Shown here piece after piece: positions 35,434-45,186 of a stretch of 64,000 nucleotides of DNA; within the stretch, counting starts at the first letter, position 1; each line of letters begins with the position of its first letter. Origin of the DNA: Alphaproteobacteria bacterium Ga0077535 (GTDB taxonomy: Bacteria > Pseudomonadota > Alphaproteobacteria > Caulobacterales > Aquidulcibacteraceae); NCBI GenBank assembly GCA_001464425.1, contig LNEK01000020.1:62001-126000 (forward strand). The letters are read 5' to 3'. The translations under genes were made by a program, and so were the position numbers. Under the pieces are notes generated by a model. The model saw only the letters and a program-made list of their open reading frames with translations. It was not told where the DNA came from and did no database searches.

Positions 35434-37641
35434 ATGGCTAAGCCGCGCAAGAAGACGCGCGCCGTGGCGAAGAAAGAAGCTTCGCCGCTGCTGACGAGCC
35501 CACAACGGTTTATCAACCGCGAGCTTTCTTGGCTGGCGTTCAATACGCGCGTGCTGGAGGAAGCCGAGAACCCGAACCATCCGCTGCTTGAGCGGCTGCG
35601 CTTTCTTTCGATCTCGGCCTCGAACCTCGATGAGTTTTTCATGGTGCGCGTCGCCGGTCTGCACGAGCAGATCAAGGCGGGCGCTCAAGTTCTGAGCCTC
35701 GACGGACTGACGCCCGGCGAGCAATTGGTGCGCGTCCACGCCGAGGCGACCAAGCTGATCGACCGCCAGCAAGTGCGCTGGCAGGCGTTGCGCGAAGAGA
35801 TGCGCGGCGCGGGCATCGCGGTGCTGAATCCGGAAGAGCTTACGCGCGATGAGCGCGTTTATTTGAAGTCGTTCTTCATGGCGGAAGTGTTTCCGCTGCT
35901 GACGCCGCTCGCCGTCGATCCGGCGCACCCGTTTCCGTTTATTCCAAACCTTGGGTTTGCCATCGCGCTGAAGCTGAAGCGCAAGTCGGACGGGCGTGCG
36001 CTGAATGCGCTGATCCCCGTACCGAGCCAAGTGGCCCGCTTCATCGATGTTACGCAGGCGAACGCTGAAGACCTCGGCCCGGGCGAGCGCCAGCAGCGGC
36101 GCTTCTTGACGCTTGAGAACACGATCACGCTCTTCCTCGATGAGCTGTTTACGGACTATCGCGTGGAATCGCAGGGCGCCTTCCGCGTCGTGCGCGACAG
36201 CGACATTGAAATTCAGGAAGAGGCCGAAGACCTCGTGCGCGAGTTCGAGGCGCGGCTGAAAGAGCGGCGTTTGGGCGACATCGTGCGCTTGAAAGTCGAA
36301 GCTTCGATGCCTGAGGATTTGCGCGCGTTCATCGTGGGCGAGATCGAGGCCGATGCGCGCGATGTGATCCTGGTTGAAGGCATGCTGGGGCTTTCTGCGC
36401 TTTCGGCGCTGGTGAACGAGGATCGGCCCGATCTGAAGTTCAAGCGCTACGAGCCGCGCTCACCTGAGCGGGTCAAGGATTTCGGCGGCGATAGCTTCGC
36501 TGCGATCCGCGCCAAGGACATGCTGGTGCACCACCCGTATGAATCGTTCGATGCGGTGGTGCAGTTCGTGCGCCAAGCGGCTGCTGATCCGGCGGTAGTG
36601 GCGATCAAGCAAACGCTCTACCGCACCTCGAAGGATTCGCCGATTGTTGCGGCTCTCGTGGCGGCAGCGGAAGCAGGCAAGAACGTCACCGCGTTGATCG
36701 AGTTGAAGGCGCGCTTTGACGAAGAGGCAAACCTGCGTGTTGCGCAAATGCTGGAGCGCGCCGGCGCTTCGGTTGTGTACGGCTTCATCGACTTCAAGAC
36801 GCACGCGAAGGTGAGTTTGGTCGTACGGCGCGAAGCGCACGGTTTGCGTACTTATACGCACTTCGGCACCGGCAATTATCACCCGATCACGGCGCGCATC
36901 TATCAGGACTTGTCGTTGTTCACCTGCGATCCGGCCTTGGGCCGCGACGCCAACCGCCTCTTCAATTTTGTGACGGGCTATGCGCGGCCGGCTGAGCTCG
37001 AAAAGATCGCAATGTCGCCGATCAATTCCAAGGCGACTTTGCTGAAGCTGATCGACGATGAGATCGAACATGCGCGCTCTGGGCGCGGCGGCTCGATCTG
37101 GGCAAAGCTCAATGCGCTGGTCCATCCAGAGATCATCGATGCGCTCTACCGGGCCTCGAACGAGGGCGTGAAGATCGAACTCATCGTGCGCGGCATTTGC
37201 TGCCTGCGGCCCGGTGTGCCGGGCATGAGCGAGAATATTCGGGTGAAATCGATCGTTGGGCGCTTTTTGGAGCACTCACGGATCGTCTGTTTCGGCAATG
37301 GAGCGAAATTGCCGAACGCGAACGCCAAAGTGTATATCTCTTCGGCCGATTGGATGCCGCGGAACTTAGAGCGCCGGGTTGAGGTCATGTGCCCGGTTGA
37401 AAATCCCACGGTTCACCAGCAGATACTCGATCAGATCTTGGTCGCGAACCTCAACGACGAGGCGCAATCCTGGTACATGGACCAGGATGGGGTATTCAAA
37501 CGGGTAGATGTCTCAAAACTTGATGAGCCGTTCTCGGCGCATGTGTACTTCATGCGCAACCCGAGTCTCTCGGGGCGCGGTCGTGCGCTCAAGGGCGACG
37601 CGCCGGCGGCGTTCGATCACATCGGCGCACGGAACTACTAA
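35434..37641 (+). CDS. ppk1: Polyphosphate kinase 1
   Basis: The 735-residue enzyme makes polyphosphate from ATP. It has the N-terminal domain ([20 protein letters not shown]), the head domain and two phospholipase-D-like C-terminal domains. The autophosphorylated His is in [15 protein letters not shown], and the C-terminal [12 protein letters not shown] is diagnostic. It follows hdaA closely and precedes ppx, so synthesis and breakdown of polyphosphate are encoded side by side. The basic N-terminal leader [13 protein letters not shown] is a short extension. Confidence 0.97.
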   Translation: MAKPRKKTRAVAKKEASPLLTSPQRFINRELSWLAFNTRVLEEAENPNHPLLERLRFLSISASNLDEFFMVRVAGLHEQIKAGAQVLSLDGLTPGEQLVRVHAEATKLIDRQQVRWQALREEMRGAGIAVLNPEELTRDERVYLKSFFMAEVFPLLTPLAVDPAHPFPFIPNLGFAIALKLKRKSDGRALNALIPVPSQVARFIDVTQANAEDLGPGERQQRRFLTLENTITLFLDELFTDYRVESQGAFRVVRDSDIEIQEEAEDLVREFEARLKERRLGDIVRLKVEASMPEDLRAFIVGEIEADARDVILVEGMLGLSALSALVNEDRPDLKFKRYEPRSPERVKDFGGDSFAAIRAKDMLVHHPYESFDAVVQFVRQAAADPAVVAIKQTLYRTSKDSPIVAALVAAAEAGKNVTALIELKARFDEEANLRVAQMLERAGASVVYGFIDFKTHAKVSLVVRREAHGLRTYTHFGTGNYHPITARIYQDLSLFTCDPALGRDANRLFNFVTGYARPAELEKIAMSPINSKATLLKLIDDEIEHARSGRGGSIWAKLNALVHPEIIDALYRASNEGVKIELIVRGICCLRPGVPGMSENIRVKSIVGRFLEHSRIVCFGNGAKLPNANAKVYISSADWMPRNLERRVEVMCPVENPTVHQQILDQILVANLNDEAQSWYMDQDGVFKRVDVSKLDEPFSAHVYFMRNPSLSGRGRALKGDAPAAFDHIGARNY

Positions 37642-37650
37642 GCGCACGCA

Positions 37651-37670
37651 GCGCCTGTCATGACAGGCGC
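37651..37670 (+). promoter_or_regulatory. 20-bp perfect palindrome over the ppx start codon
   Basis: The sequence from 37651 to 37670 is a perfect inverted repeat centred on the ppx ATG (37660-37662), with arms GCGCCTGTCA and TGACAGGCGC. In RNA the start codon would sit in the loop and upper stem. No good Shine-Dalgarno is visible just upstream, so ppx translation may depend on ribosomes coming from ppk1. A protein-binding operator is the alternative. Confidence 0.55.
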
Positions 37671-39156
37671 CTTTCTCCGCGACGGTGACGACGCAGCCGT
37701 CATCGATGTCGGCTCCAACTCGGTGCGTCTCGTCGCCTATCGGATCGATGGGCGGTCGATGACGCCGACGCTCAATGAAAAAGTCATGGCTGGCCTCGGG
37801 CGCGATATTGGGCGCACGGGCGCCTTGTCAGAAGATGGCGTCGATATCGCGCTGCGCGCTTTGCGGCGCTTTGCGACTTTGATCGAGGCCTTGAAGATCG
37901 ATCAGGTTTTTCCGGTCGCCACCGCAGCGGTGCGGGAAGCGTCTGATGGCCAAGCTTTCTCGGACATGGTTGAAGCCGAGACCGGCATCAAGCTGCGCAT
38001 TTTGAGTGGAGAAGACGAGGCGCGGCTTTCGGCGCTGGGCGTCAGCGCTGGCGCGCCCGACGCGAAGGGCATCGTCGGCGATCTTGGTGGCGCGAGTCTG
38101 GAGCTTATCGAGATCGGCCCCAAAGGCGTTGGCCGCGGCGAGACGTTTCCGCTTGGGCCGCTGACGTTGATGCGCGGCGAAGAGATCGATTATGTGCGCG
38201 TCAGCAAACGCGTCGCGGAAGTGCTTGGCGGCACCAAATTGCTCGGCAAGCGCGGCGGTGATTTTTACGCGGTCGGCGGCGCTTGGCGTGCGTTGGGCCG
38301 GATCGACATGTCGTTGAAGAACCATCCGCTTGGCGTGCTGCATCATCACGAGATGAGCCGCGCGCAGGTGCTGAAGGTTGCGGAAGTCGTGCGCGGGCAG
38401 AGCAAGCGTTCGTTGGAAAAGTTGGAAGAGTCGGCGGCCAAGCGCGCGGAGACGCTGCCGTACGCGGCTGTGGTGCTGGAGCATGTGATGCTTGCAGGCC
38501 AGTTCGATCGCGTGGTGCTGTCTGCATTTGGGTTGCGCGAAGGCGTGTTGATCGAGCGCATGAGTGAAGCGGCACTTGCGGGGCATCCGCTGATTGCGGC
38601 GGCCGAGGCGCTGGCGGGACGCTGGACGCGCACGCGCGGGTTTGGACGCGCGTTAGAGGAATGGATTGCGCCCATTCTGGATGGTCAGGACAACGTGTTC
38701 CCGAAGAAGCGTGAGGAAGTCCTCCGCGGGGCGGCGGCGCGGCTGGCGGATGTCGGCGCGCCGCTGCATCCGGACCAGCGCGTCGAGGTGATGTTCGATC
38801 TCATTTTGCGCGCGCCGCTGGCGGCGATCAGCCACGAGGAGCGCGCCTTCTTGGCGGCGGCCATACACCACCGTTACACCAAGGCGCCGCCGCGGCACGC
38901 CGAGGCCTACACGCGCCTCCTCAGCGATGAGCGGCAAACCGCTGCCGCTGCCCTGGGGGCCACTTTGCGCCTCGGGGCCGATTTATCCGGCCGAAGCGAG
39001 GCGCTGCTCGCAAGTTTCGAGGCTGCTGCTGTTGACGGCAGGCTAGTGCTTCGGGTGAAGAAGAAGGCGGCGCACCTGGTCACGGAGACCGCCATGCGCC
39101 GGCTGGAGGCCGTCGCCCAGTGGCTCGGTCTAACAGCGGAGACAAAGATCACATGA
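37660..39156 (+). CDS. ppx: Exopolyphosphatase (Ppx/GppA family)
   Basis: The 498-residue enzyme cleaves terminal phosphates from polyphosphate. The sugar-kinase-like core shows VIDVGSNSVRLVAYRI and GDLGGASLELIEIG, the two phosphate-binding loops, plus the catalytic region TAAVREASDG. The C-terminal part contains the HD-like helical domain (FLAAAIHHRYTK). It lies 18 bp after ppk1, and the start codon is embedded in a palindrome. Its stop overlaps the DUF3297 gene by 4 bp. Confidence 0.95.
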   Translation: MTGAFLRDGDDAAVIDVGSNSVRLVAYRIDGRSMTPTLNEKVMAGLGRDIGRTGALSEDGVDIALRALRRFATLIEALKIDQVFPVATAAVREASDGQAFSDMVEAETGIKLRILSGEDEARLSALGVSAGAPDAKGIVGDLGGASLELIEIGPKGVGRGETFPLGPLTLMRGEEIDYVRVSKRVAEVLGGTKLLGKRGGDFYAVGGAWRALGRIDMSLKNHPLGVLHHHEMSRAQVLKVAEVVRGQSKRSLEKLEESAAKRAETLPYAAVVLEHVMLAGQFDRVVLSAFGLREGVLIERMSEAALAGHPLIAAAEALAGRWTRTRGFGRALEEWIAPILDGQDNVFPKKREEVLRGAAARLADVGAPLHPDQRVEVMFDLILRAPLAAISHEERAFLAAAIHHRYTKAPPRHAEAYTRLLSDERQTAAAALGATLRLGADLSGRSEALLASFEAAAVDGRLVLRVKKKAAHLVTETAMRRLEAVAQWLGLTAETKIT

Positions 39157-39410
39157 GCGATGCGCCGCCCGACCGTCTTTCGGTCGATCCTGACAATCCC
39201 CATTACGACGCAGCCGCGCTGGAGCGCGGCGTTGGCGTGCGTTTCAATGGCAACGAGAAAACGAACGTCGAGGAATATTGCGTCAGCGAGGGCTGGGTGC
39301 GGCTGGCCGTCGGAAAGACCCTGGACCGGCGCGGCAAGCAGCTGACGATCAAATATACCGGCAAGGTCGAGCCGTACTTCCAGGACCTGCCCGCCGCCGA
39401 CGAGGCGTAA
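39153..39410 (+). CDS. DUF3297 family protein
   Basis: The 85-residue protein starts MSDAPPDRLSVDPDNPHYDA and contains GVGVRFNGNEKTNVEEYCVSE and GKTLDRRGKQLTIKYTGKVE, matching the DUF3297 family of small cytosolic proteins. The ATG at 39153 overlaps the ppx stop by 4 bp, so it is coupled to polyphosphate metabolism genes. Its role is unknown. The upstream in-frame start at 39120 would lie inside ppx. Confidence 0.9.
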   Translation: MSDAPPDRLSVDPDNPHYDAAALERGVGVRFNGNEKTNVEEYCVSEGWVRLAVGKTLDRRGKQLTIKYTGKVEPYFQDLPAADEA

Positions 39411-39469
39411 ACGCGCTGCCTTTGCCGGCCCCCGTGCTATGAGTGCGGCGAACAGCGAGGCGTGGCAGC

Positions 39470-41506
39470 GTGACCGAAGACCTGGGCCCCCGAAAGCTTG
39501 CGGCGATCATGTCGATCGACGTCGCCGGCTTTTCAGCGCTGACTGAGACCGATGAAGCGCGCGCGGTGGAACTCGTCTCGCAGCTGCGCGACTTGCTCAT
39601 GAAGATTGCAGGCGCCGGCGCGGGCCGGGTTTTCAACACGGCGGGCGACGGCTTCATGCTCGAGTTCGCATCCGCCTCGGGCGCGCTAGCGGCGGCGGAA
39701 CATGTCTGCGTCAGCATTGATCGCAAGAGCATTCGCGTCGGCGTCCATATTGGCGACGTGCTGATTTCTGAGACGGGCGATCTCTTCGGCCACAGCGTCA
39801 ATGTCGCGTCGAGGCTGCAGGAATTGGCTCAGCCTGGCGACGTGGTGGTGTCGATGGATGTGCGCCGAGCCGTGCGTGGTCCCTTAGCGAAGCGGCTTCA
39901 TCCCGCTGGCGCGGTGCAGCTCGATAAGATGAGCGAAGCGCTGGAAATCTTCACGCTGCAGCGGATCGGGGCGCCCGCGCCAACAAAGCGGCGAACTGAG
40001 CCTGTGCTGGCGGTGCTGCCGTTCGACAATGAGAGCGACGATCCGTCGATGGAGTATTTCGCCGAAGGCGTGGCCGACGAAATCATCATGACGTTGCTGC
40101 GCAATTCCAAGATCAAGGTGATTGGGCGCACGTCTGCATTTCAGTTTCGCGGCGCACGTAAGACGGACGCAGCGACGGTGCTGCGCGCGACGCATGTTCT
40201 GGATGGCTCGGTGCGCTGCGGCGGAAGCAAGCTTCGGGTGAACGCACAACTCATCGAAGCGGCGAGCGGCGTGGTGCTGTGGAGCGAACGCTTCGACGGC
40301 GATCGGGCTGACGCATTCGCGCTGGAGGATGAGATTGCCAGCAAGGTGGCGATGTCGTTGCGCCGTTCGCTGGCGCAGTCGGAGCGTGCGGCGCTCCGGA
40401 TCGATCCGGCCGCCTACGAACTCTATCTGCGCGCGCGCCAGATATGGCTGCTGCTGAGCGATGTGGAGGAAGACCAGGCGGAGGTGCTACTGGAGCGCTG
40501 TGTGAGTCTCGCGCCAGACTTCGCCGATGGCTGGGCGGCGCTGGCGAGTGTGCGGGCGTTCTTGCTGCCGCGTGACCGCGACATGATTGGCGAGCCGCAG
40601 CATGACGCTGCGTTGGCGGCGGCTGAGCGGGCGCTGGCGTTGGATCCCGATTGCGCTCAAGCGATGGCGGCGCTGTCGTTGTTAAAGCCAGCGTTTGGCG
40701 ATCATGCCGAAAAACTTCGGCTGGTGAATGAGGCGCTGAAGCGCACGCCGAACGATGCCTCGCTGCATGTGGCGCGTTCGGCTTGGCTCTACGGCGTTGG
40801 GCGCATGCGCGAGGCTGCGGCGGCGCTGGAGCTCGCGAGCCGGTTGGATCCGCTTGGTCCTGCGGTCGAGGGATTGCGCGCGAGTTTGATGACGGCGCGC
40901 GGCGAAGTGGAGACCGCGCTCGAGATCATGCAGGCGGCATGGGCGCGTTGGCCCGATTCCGCGTTCATCTGGTATCTGATGTGGAGCACGCTCTGCGCTG
41001 CAGGCCGCATCGACGAAGCGGAGGCGCTCGCGGCGCCAGGCGTACCGCCCCGCCGCGCCGTGACTGAGCGCGATGTCATGGTGTTGCGCAATTATGCGAT
41101 GATGGTGCGGCTCGACGGTGAAGCGCGGAGCGCTGCCTGCGATCGGCTGTTGAAGCATGTGGCGCACGCTGAAGGGCCGTTGGCGCTCTCCACGATCCTT
41201 TTCGTGGCGAGCCATGGGTGTGCAGATAGCGCACTCGATGTGCTGGAAGCTGCGCTTGATGCAGGTCGCCCGCTGCGGCCGGACAATCACGACTCATTCG
41301 GAATGGCGCGGGCGCAATCGCCGCTGCAGCTCTTTGTGTCCAATGGCGGAACGCCGATTTGGAAGCATCGTCGCTTCCCAAAGATCGCAGCCCGACTTGG
41401 CCTCACGCAATATTGGATCGAGACCGGTAAGTGGCCCGATTGTGCAACGCAAGTGGACTACGACTTCAAGGCTGCGTGCCGTGAAGTTTTGTCAGCGCAA
41501 ACCTAG
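39470..41506 (+). CDS. Class III adenylate/guanylate cyclase with TolB-like and TPR regions
   Basis: The 678-residue protein has a class III cyclase catalytic domain (residues about 8-150). The first metal Asp is in SIDVAGFSALTE, the second in GDGFMLEF, and the transition-state pair is in NVASRLQE, so catalysis looks possible. A TolB-N-like region (about 175-290, VLAVLPFDNESDD) and TPR-like helices follow to the end. It likely makes a cyclic nucleotide in response to an unknown cue. A GTG at 39470 is preferred; a GTG at 39443 is possible. Its 3' end overlaps the opposing phytase gene by 15 bp. A displaced copy of its tail lies at 45055. Confidence 0.88.
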   Translation: MTEDLGPRKLAAIMSIDVAGFSALTETDEARAVELVSQLRDLLMKIAGAGAGRVFNTAGDGFMLEFASASGALAAAEHVCVSIDRKSIRVGVHIGDVLISETGDLFGHSVNVASRLQELAQPGDVVVSMDVRRAVRGPLAKRLHPAGAVQLDKMSEALEIFTLQRIGAPAPTKRRTEPVLAVLPFDNESDDPSMEYFAEGVADEIIMTLLRNSKIKVIGRTSAFQFRGARKTDAATVLRATHVLDGSVRCGGSKLRVNAQLIEAASGVVLWSERFDGDRADAFALEDEIASKVAMSLRRSLAQSERAALRIDPAAYELYLRARQIWLLLSDVEEDQAEVLLERCVSLAPDFADGWAALASVRAFLLPRDRDMIGEPQHDAALAAAERALALDPDCAQAMAALSLLKPAFGDHAEKLRLVNEALKRTPNDASLHVARSAWLYGVGRMREAAAALELASRLDPLGPAVEGLRASLMTARGEVETALEIMQAAWARWPDSAFIWYLMWSTLCAAGRIDEAEALAAPGVPPRRAVTERDVMVLRNYAMMVRLDGEARSAACDRLLKHVAHAEGPLALSTILFVASHGCADSALDVLEAALDAGRPLRPDNHDSFGMARAQSPLQLFVSNGGTPIWKHRRFPKIAARLGLTQYWIETGKWPDCATQVDYDFKAACREVLSAQT

Positions 41507-42523
41507 CAGGGTTTCTACGTCGGCCCACGACACGTATTTGAAGTTCTGCAGCTCGGACGGGTTGGTATTGCGGTCGTCCTGCGCGACGAACAGCCCGCGG
41601 GGATAATTTGGTCCCAGTGGCGCAGAGACGATATCGATACCGTCGGTGCCTTGAACGCGGTCGGCGCTGCTGTCGATAGAAGGACCGATGGCGAAGGCGC
41701 CGCGATAGGCATTGGCGCCATCGCGGTCATAAACCGCGTAACGCGAAGCGCCCTGGACTGAGGCGACCAAATAACCGCCGCCATCCTCGCCGTTCCAAAT
41801 CGTGAGGCCCTCAACGTCGGCAACGAGATTGCCGCCAGCGACCCGGTCAATCAGGCGACGGCTGGATCCGTCCGAGTCCTCGGCTTCGATGCGCCAGATG
41901 CCGACAAGTTCTTGCGCCACGTAGTAAACGCCATTCTCGTCATCAACGACGCAGCCTTCGGCAATGCTGCCGAGCGAGTAGGATGCGATGCGTTCTGATG
42001 CGATTGCGCCATCGGCAGCAATAGTTATGCGCCAAACACCAATGTCGCCGCTGTCGCGATCGGTGACGACGGCGACGAGTTCACCGCCAATGCGGCCAAA
42101 ACAGAAACCGTAGACTTCCACAAGTCCGGTCGCGATGCGCGCGCGGGGGGTGGGATCCAGACGGCGCGTCACGGGATCAAAACGCCAGAGCACAATGGTG
42201 TTGTCCGTGCGGTCGCTGGCGCCAACTATAGGCGCGGCGCCGTCACTCCACGCAAAGCCCTCGCGGATGTCCACGTTGTTCGGCTCGCCGCCAGGCGCTT
42301 CCTGAACGATGTCGCCTTGCAGGTTGAAAATATAGAGCCCGCCCTTTTTCTGGGTGGCGATGACGAGACTTTGTTCGGGTTGTGATGCAACCCAGATGGC
42401 GGGATCGTCGGCGGCATCGCCGCTTTGCGCGACCGCAGCGGTTTCTCGTACAGCCGGCACGCTCGGCGCCGTTGCGCAGGCGGCCAGTGCCGACAAAGTG
42501 ATGATCGCGATAACCAGCCGCAT
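41492..42523 (-). CDS. 3-phytase (beta-propeller) lipoprotein
   Basis: The 343-residue protein has a lipobox (IITLSALAAC) and the beta-propeller phytase pattern: DDPAIWVASQPEQSLVIATQ, KKGGLYIFNLQG, acidic calcium-binding segments and ADVEGLTIW. It releases phosphate from phytate outside or at the outer membrane. It is divergent from a TonB-dependent receptor, a pairing known for phytases in Caulobacter relatives, with a possible Pho box between them. Its 3' end overlaps the cyclase gene by 15 bp. Confidence 0.9.
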   Translation of the reverse strand: MRLVIAIITLSALAACATAPSVPAVRETAAVAQSGDAADDPAIWVASQPEQSLVIATQKKGGLYIFNLQGDIVQEAPGGEPNNVDIREGFAWSDGAAPIVGASDRTDNTIVLWRFDPVTRRLDPTPRARIATGLVEVYGFCFGRIGGELVAVVTDRDSGDIGVWRITIAADGAIASERIASYSLGSIAEGCVVDDENGVYYVAQELVGIWRIEAEDSDGSSRRLIDRVAGGNLVADVEGLTIWNGEDGGGYLVASVQGASRYAVYDRDGANAYRGAFAIGPSIDSSADRVQGTDGIDIVSAPLGPNYPRGLFVAQDDRNTNPSELQNFKYVSWADVETLLGLR

Positions 42524-42564
42524 AGTGCCCCCGTTGATGTGCTATGCGCTTTTGCCCGGCATTT

Positions 42565-42582
42565 ATGACAAAGGCATCACAT
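42565..42582 (-). promoter_or_regulatory. Possible Pho box between phytase and TonB receptor
   Basis: On the minus strand two 7-bp half-sites (ATGTGAT and TTGTCAT) are separated by 4 bp, against the PhoB consensus CTGTCAT-N4-CTGTCAT; they match at 5 and 6 of 7 positions. The site lies 41 bp upstream of the phytase start and 72 bp from the receptor start. The match is imperfect, and no clear -10 box was found, so this is a candidate only. Confidence 0.35.
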
Positions 42583-42654
42583 AAGCTAAGTCAAACCGTC
42601 ACAGCACCAATCTAATTGGCCCCAGGTTGGATCGTACACCCAGGGGCTCTTTCG

Positions 42655-44979
42655 ATGTCATACTCCAGAACCAAGGCGTGGTTGCTCGGTGTTGCAAGCG
42701 CGGCTTTTGCTTTCACCGGCGCGGCGCAGGCGCAAGATACGCAGTCGGACCAAGAGGCGCCGACGCAAAGCGAAGCGATCGTCGTTCTCGGCGAGATCGA
42801 GTATCGCAATCGTGTTGAAGGTGCGCCGCCGGTTCTCGAATACGGCCTGGAATATTTCCAACGCTTCGAGCCACGCACTGTTGGCGACATGTTGCGCCGT
42901 ACGCCTAGCGCGGCGTTCGCCGGCTCAGACATGGGCGAAGCAGATGACTTGCAGCTGCGGGGCCTGGGCGGCGGTTACACGCAGGTTTTGATCGACGGCG
43001 AGCGCGTTCCGGGTTCCGGGTTCGATCGGACGTTCTTTGTCGATCGCATTCCGGCTGAACTTGTCGAGCGTGTCGAGATCATTCGCAGTTCATCGGCCAA
43101 TCGCTCGGGCGACGCCGTCGCGGGCGCGCTCAACATTGTTCTGAGGGACGCATATTCGCTAGAAGGCGGCTACATCCGCGCTGGCGCACTGCACTACAAC
43201 GATGACGAGACAGAAGGCAGCGTTGCCGGGGTTTGGGGTGGCGCGCTCGGACCAGGACGCGTGCTCTTGGGCGGCAGCTTTCAGGGTCGACACAACCCGA
43301 AGGACAAGTTCAGCGAACGTTACACGACCCCGCCCGGAGGCGTGCACTGGGATGGTGATCCTTCGTTCGAGTTGCAAAACACCGAAGTGCAGTCCGATGT
43401 CCGCGATGGCGAAGACTACACGCTGAATGGCTCATTCTTCTTGCCGGTGGGCGAAGGTGAACTGCGCCTTTCGGGTGTGTGGGTGCGCACCGAGCGGGAA
43501 GAGATAGAAAACTCGTTTGAGTACGACGGCGGCGTAGACCTCGAAGTCATTGTGCCGGGCTACGCGTACATCGATCAGGAAAACACTGCCTTCCAACTTG
43601 ACTTTGACCACCCTTTTCTTGGTGGCGAGATCAAATTTGATCTCGGTGTCGCTAGGTTCGAGGAAGACAGCATTGAGGGTGAATCGGAAACCGAACTCGA
43701 CGGCGGCGGGCTGATCGACAGCTTCGAAGGCGACGACGAGCGGCTGCAGTTCACCGACGACGAGTTTAGCTTCTCGGTGGCTCAGGAATTCCGGCTCGGA
43801 GAGTCGATGCAAATTGAGTTCGGTGTTGATTACAACAACAAGCAGCGCGAGGGCACGTTGCTTGTGCGCGAGTTCGAATTCGATGGCGTCCCGCCTGTTG
43901 GCGATGCCCCGCCTTATGTCGGCGATCCGTGGACCGATCCGCTTGCTGATTTGGATCAGGAGATTCCTGACGGCGGCAACTTCGCCCTTGAGGAACACCG
44001 CATCGATCCGTTCGTAATGGTGTCCGGCGAGTTCGGCGCCTTCGAGTGGGAGACAGGCGTGCGTTATGAAACCACCGAGGTCGAGGTTACGGATGTCGAA
44101 GAGGCGGTCACCGAAAGCAACGAGTACGACATCTTGTTGCCGTCAGCCCACCTGCGTTGGAATCTGACCGAAGAAGATCGGATCAACTTCAGTATCGCGC
44201 GCACAGTGCGGCGGCCGAGCTTCCGTTTCATCATGCCGACCTTGTTCGAGGAAGAGTTTGAAGACAACGACTTTCAAGGCAACGCTCAGCTGTCGCCTGA
44301 GACGGCCTGGGGCGTCGATATTGGCTATGAACACCGCATTGGCCGCGCCGGTGTCATCGGCTTCAATTTCTTCTACCGCGACGTCCAGGACGTGATCGAG
44401 ATTTTCAACACGGGCGCGTTCACGGAGGGCTACATTGACGATCCGGGCGATTACGATGCGCCGGTTTATGTCTATGGCGTCCGCAACACTGGAGACGGCC
44501 AAGTGTGGGGATACGAGGTCGATCTCTCGACTCCGCTCACCGCTCTCGGACTCGATGACACTGGCGTGTTCCTCAATTATTCCTGGCTGGATAGTGAGAT
44601 TGAGGACGAATTCGGCGCGCGCCGTTTCAATAACCAAGCGGAATATGTGTTTAACGTGGGTTTCATCCACGACATGCCGCATTGGGACGCAGCCTTCGGT
44701 GCGACGTACCGCCAACAAGGCGACGCGCAGTCGCGGATCGTCACCGAAGAACAGCTTATTCAGTACGGCGCCGACCTGGAAATCTTCGTGGAGCGGCGGT
44801 TTGGCGAACGTTTCTCGCTGCGGCTGATCGGCTCCAACCTGCTCGACGCGTCGAAGGACGAAGTGTTCGACAAGTTCATCACCGAGGACTTCCAGCGGAG
44901 CCGGCTCTACGACGAGTACGAATTGGAGACGGAGAGCACCGGCCCGGTGTTCCAACTCGTCGGTCGGTACGCATTTTAA
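42655..44979 (+). CDS. TonB-dependent outer-membrane receptor
   Basis: The 774-residue protein has a signal peptide (WLLGVASAAFAFTGAAQAQ), a TonB-box-like SEAIVVLGE, a plug domain (about residues 60-165, with MLRRTPSAAFAGSDMGEADD, LRGLGGGYTQVLIDG and SSANRSGDAVAGALNIVL) and a beta-barrel ending in Phe. The ATG at 42655 is used instead of 42616. Divergence from phytase suggests import of inositol phosphates or a related phosphate or metal complex, which is inference. Confidence 0.92.
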   Translation: MSYSRTKAWLLGVASAAFAFTGAAQAQDTQSDQEAPTQSEAIVVLGEIEYRNRVEGAPPVLEYGLEYFQRFEPRTVGDMLRRTPSAAFAGSDMGEADDLQLRGLGGGYTQVLIDGERVPGSGFDRTFFVDRIPAELVERVEIIRSSSANRSGDAVAGALNIVLRDAYSLEGGYIRAGALHYNDDETEGSVAGVWGGALGPGRVLLGGSFQGRHNPKDKFSERYTTPPGGVHWDGDPSFELQNTEVQSDVRDGEDYTLNGSFFLPVGEGELRLSGVWVRTEREEIENSFEYDGGVDLEVIVPGYAYIDQENTAFQLDFDHPFLGGEIKFDLGVARFEEDSIEGESETELDGGGLIDSFEGDDERLQFTDDEFSFSVAQEFRLGESMQIEFGVDYNNKQREGTLLVREFEFDGVPPVGDAPPYVGDPWTDPLADLDQEIPDGGNFALEEHRIDPFVMVSGEFGAFEWETGVRYETTEVEVTDVEEAVTESNEYDILLPSAHLRWNLTEEDRINFSIARTVRRPSFRFIMPTLFEEEFEDNDFQGNAQLSPETAWGVDIGYEHRIGRAGVIGFNFFYRDVQDVIEIFNTGAFTEGYIDDPGDYDAPVYVYGVRNTGDGQVWGYEVDLSTPLTALGLDDTGVFLNYSWLDSEIEDEFGARRFNNQAEYVFNVGFIHDMPHWDAAFGATYRQQGDAQSRIVTEEQLIQYGADLEIFVERRFGERFSLRLIGSNLLDASKDEVFDKFITEDFQRSRLYDEYELETESTGPVFQLVGRYAF

Positions 44980-44990
44980 GCGCCTGGGCG

Positions 44991-45012
44991 GCGGTCGGTG
45001 TTCACCGGCCGC
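44991..45012 (+). terminator. Terminator-like hairpin after the TonB receptor
   Basis: Ten-nt arms (44991-45000 and 45003-45012) close on a 2-nt centre, 11 bp past the receptor stop. The one imperfect pair is a U-G wobble in plus-strand RNA. There is no T-run, so it may act as a Rho-dependent or 3'-stabilising hairpin. Confidence 0.45.
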
Positions 45013-45054
45013 CGCTGCGCCCGATGCAAGGCGCCCCTTGCGGCCAGATAATCA

Positions 45055-45168
45055 TCGTCGCTTCGCCCCAAGATCGCAACGCGGCTTGGCCTCACGCAGT
45101 ACTGGATCGAAACCCGTAAGTGGCCCGACTGCGCAACGCAGGTCGACTACGACTTCAAGGCCGCGTGT
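45055..45168 (+). pseudogene. Displaced C-terminal fragment of a cyclase-TPR gene
   Basis: About 98 bp here match the last codons of the cyclase gene (41386-41482) at roughly 88% identity by eye. The retained frame reads PKIATRLGLTQYWIETRKWP and continues through CATQVDYDFKAAC. Nine of the eleven differing codons are synonymous, so the source was a paralogous gene evolving under selection and not a fresh local copy. The upstream part is missing, and the reading frame leads into unrelated residues ending at 45195. Confidence 0.75.
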
Positions 45169-45186
45169 GTGGGGGCGGCGAGCAGC

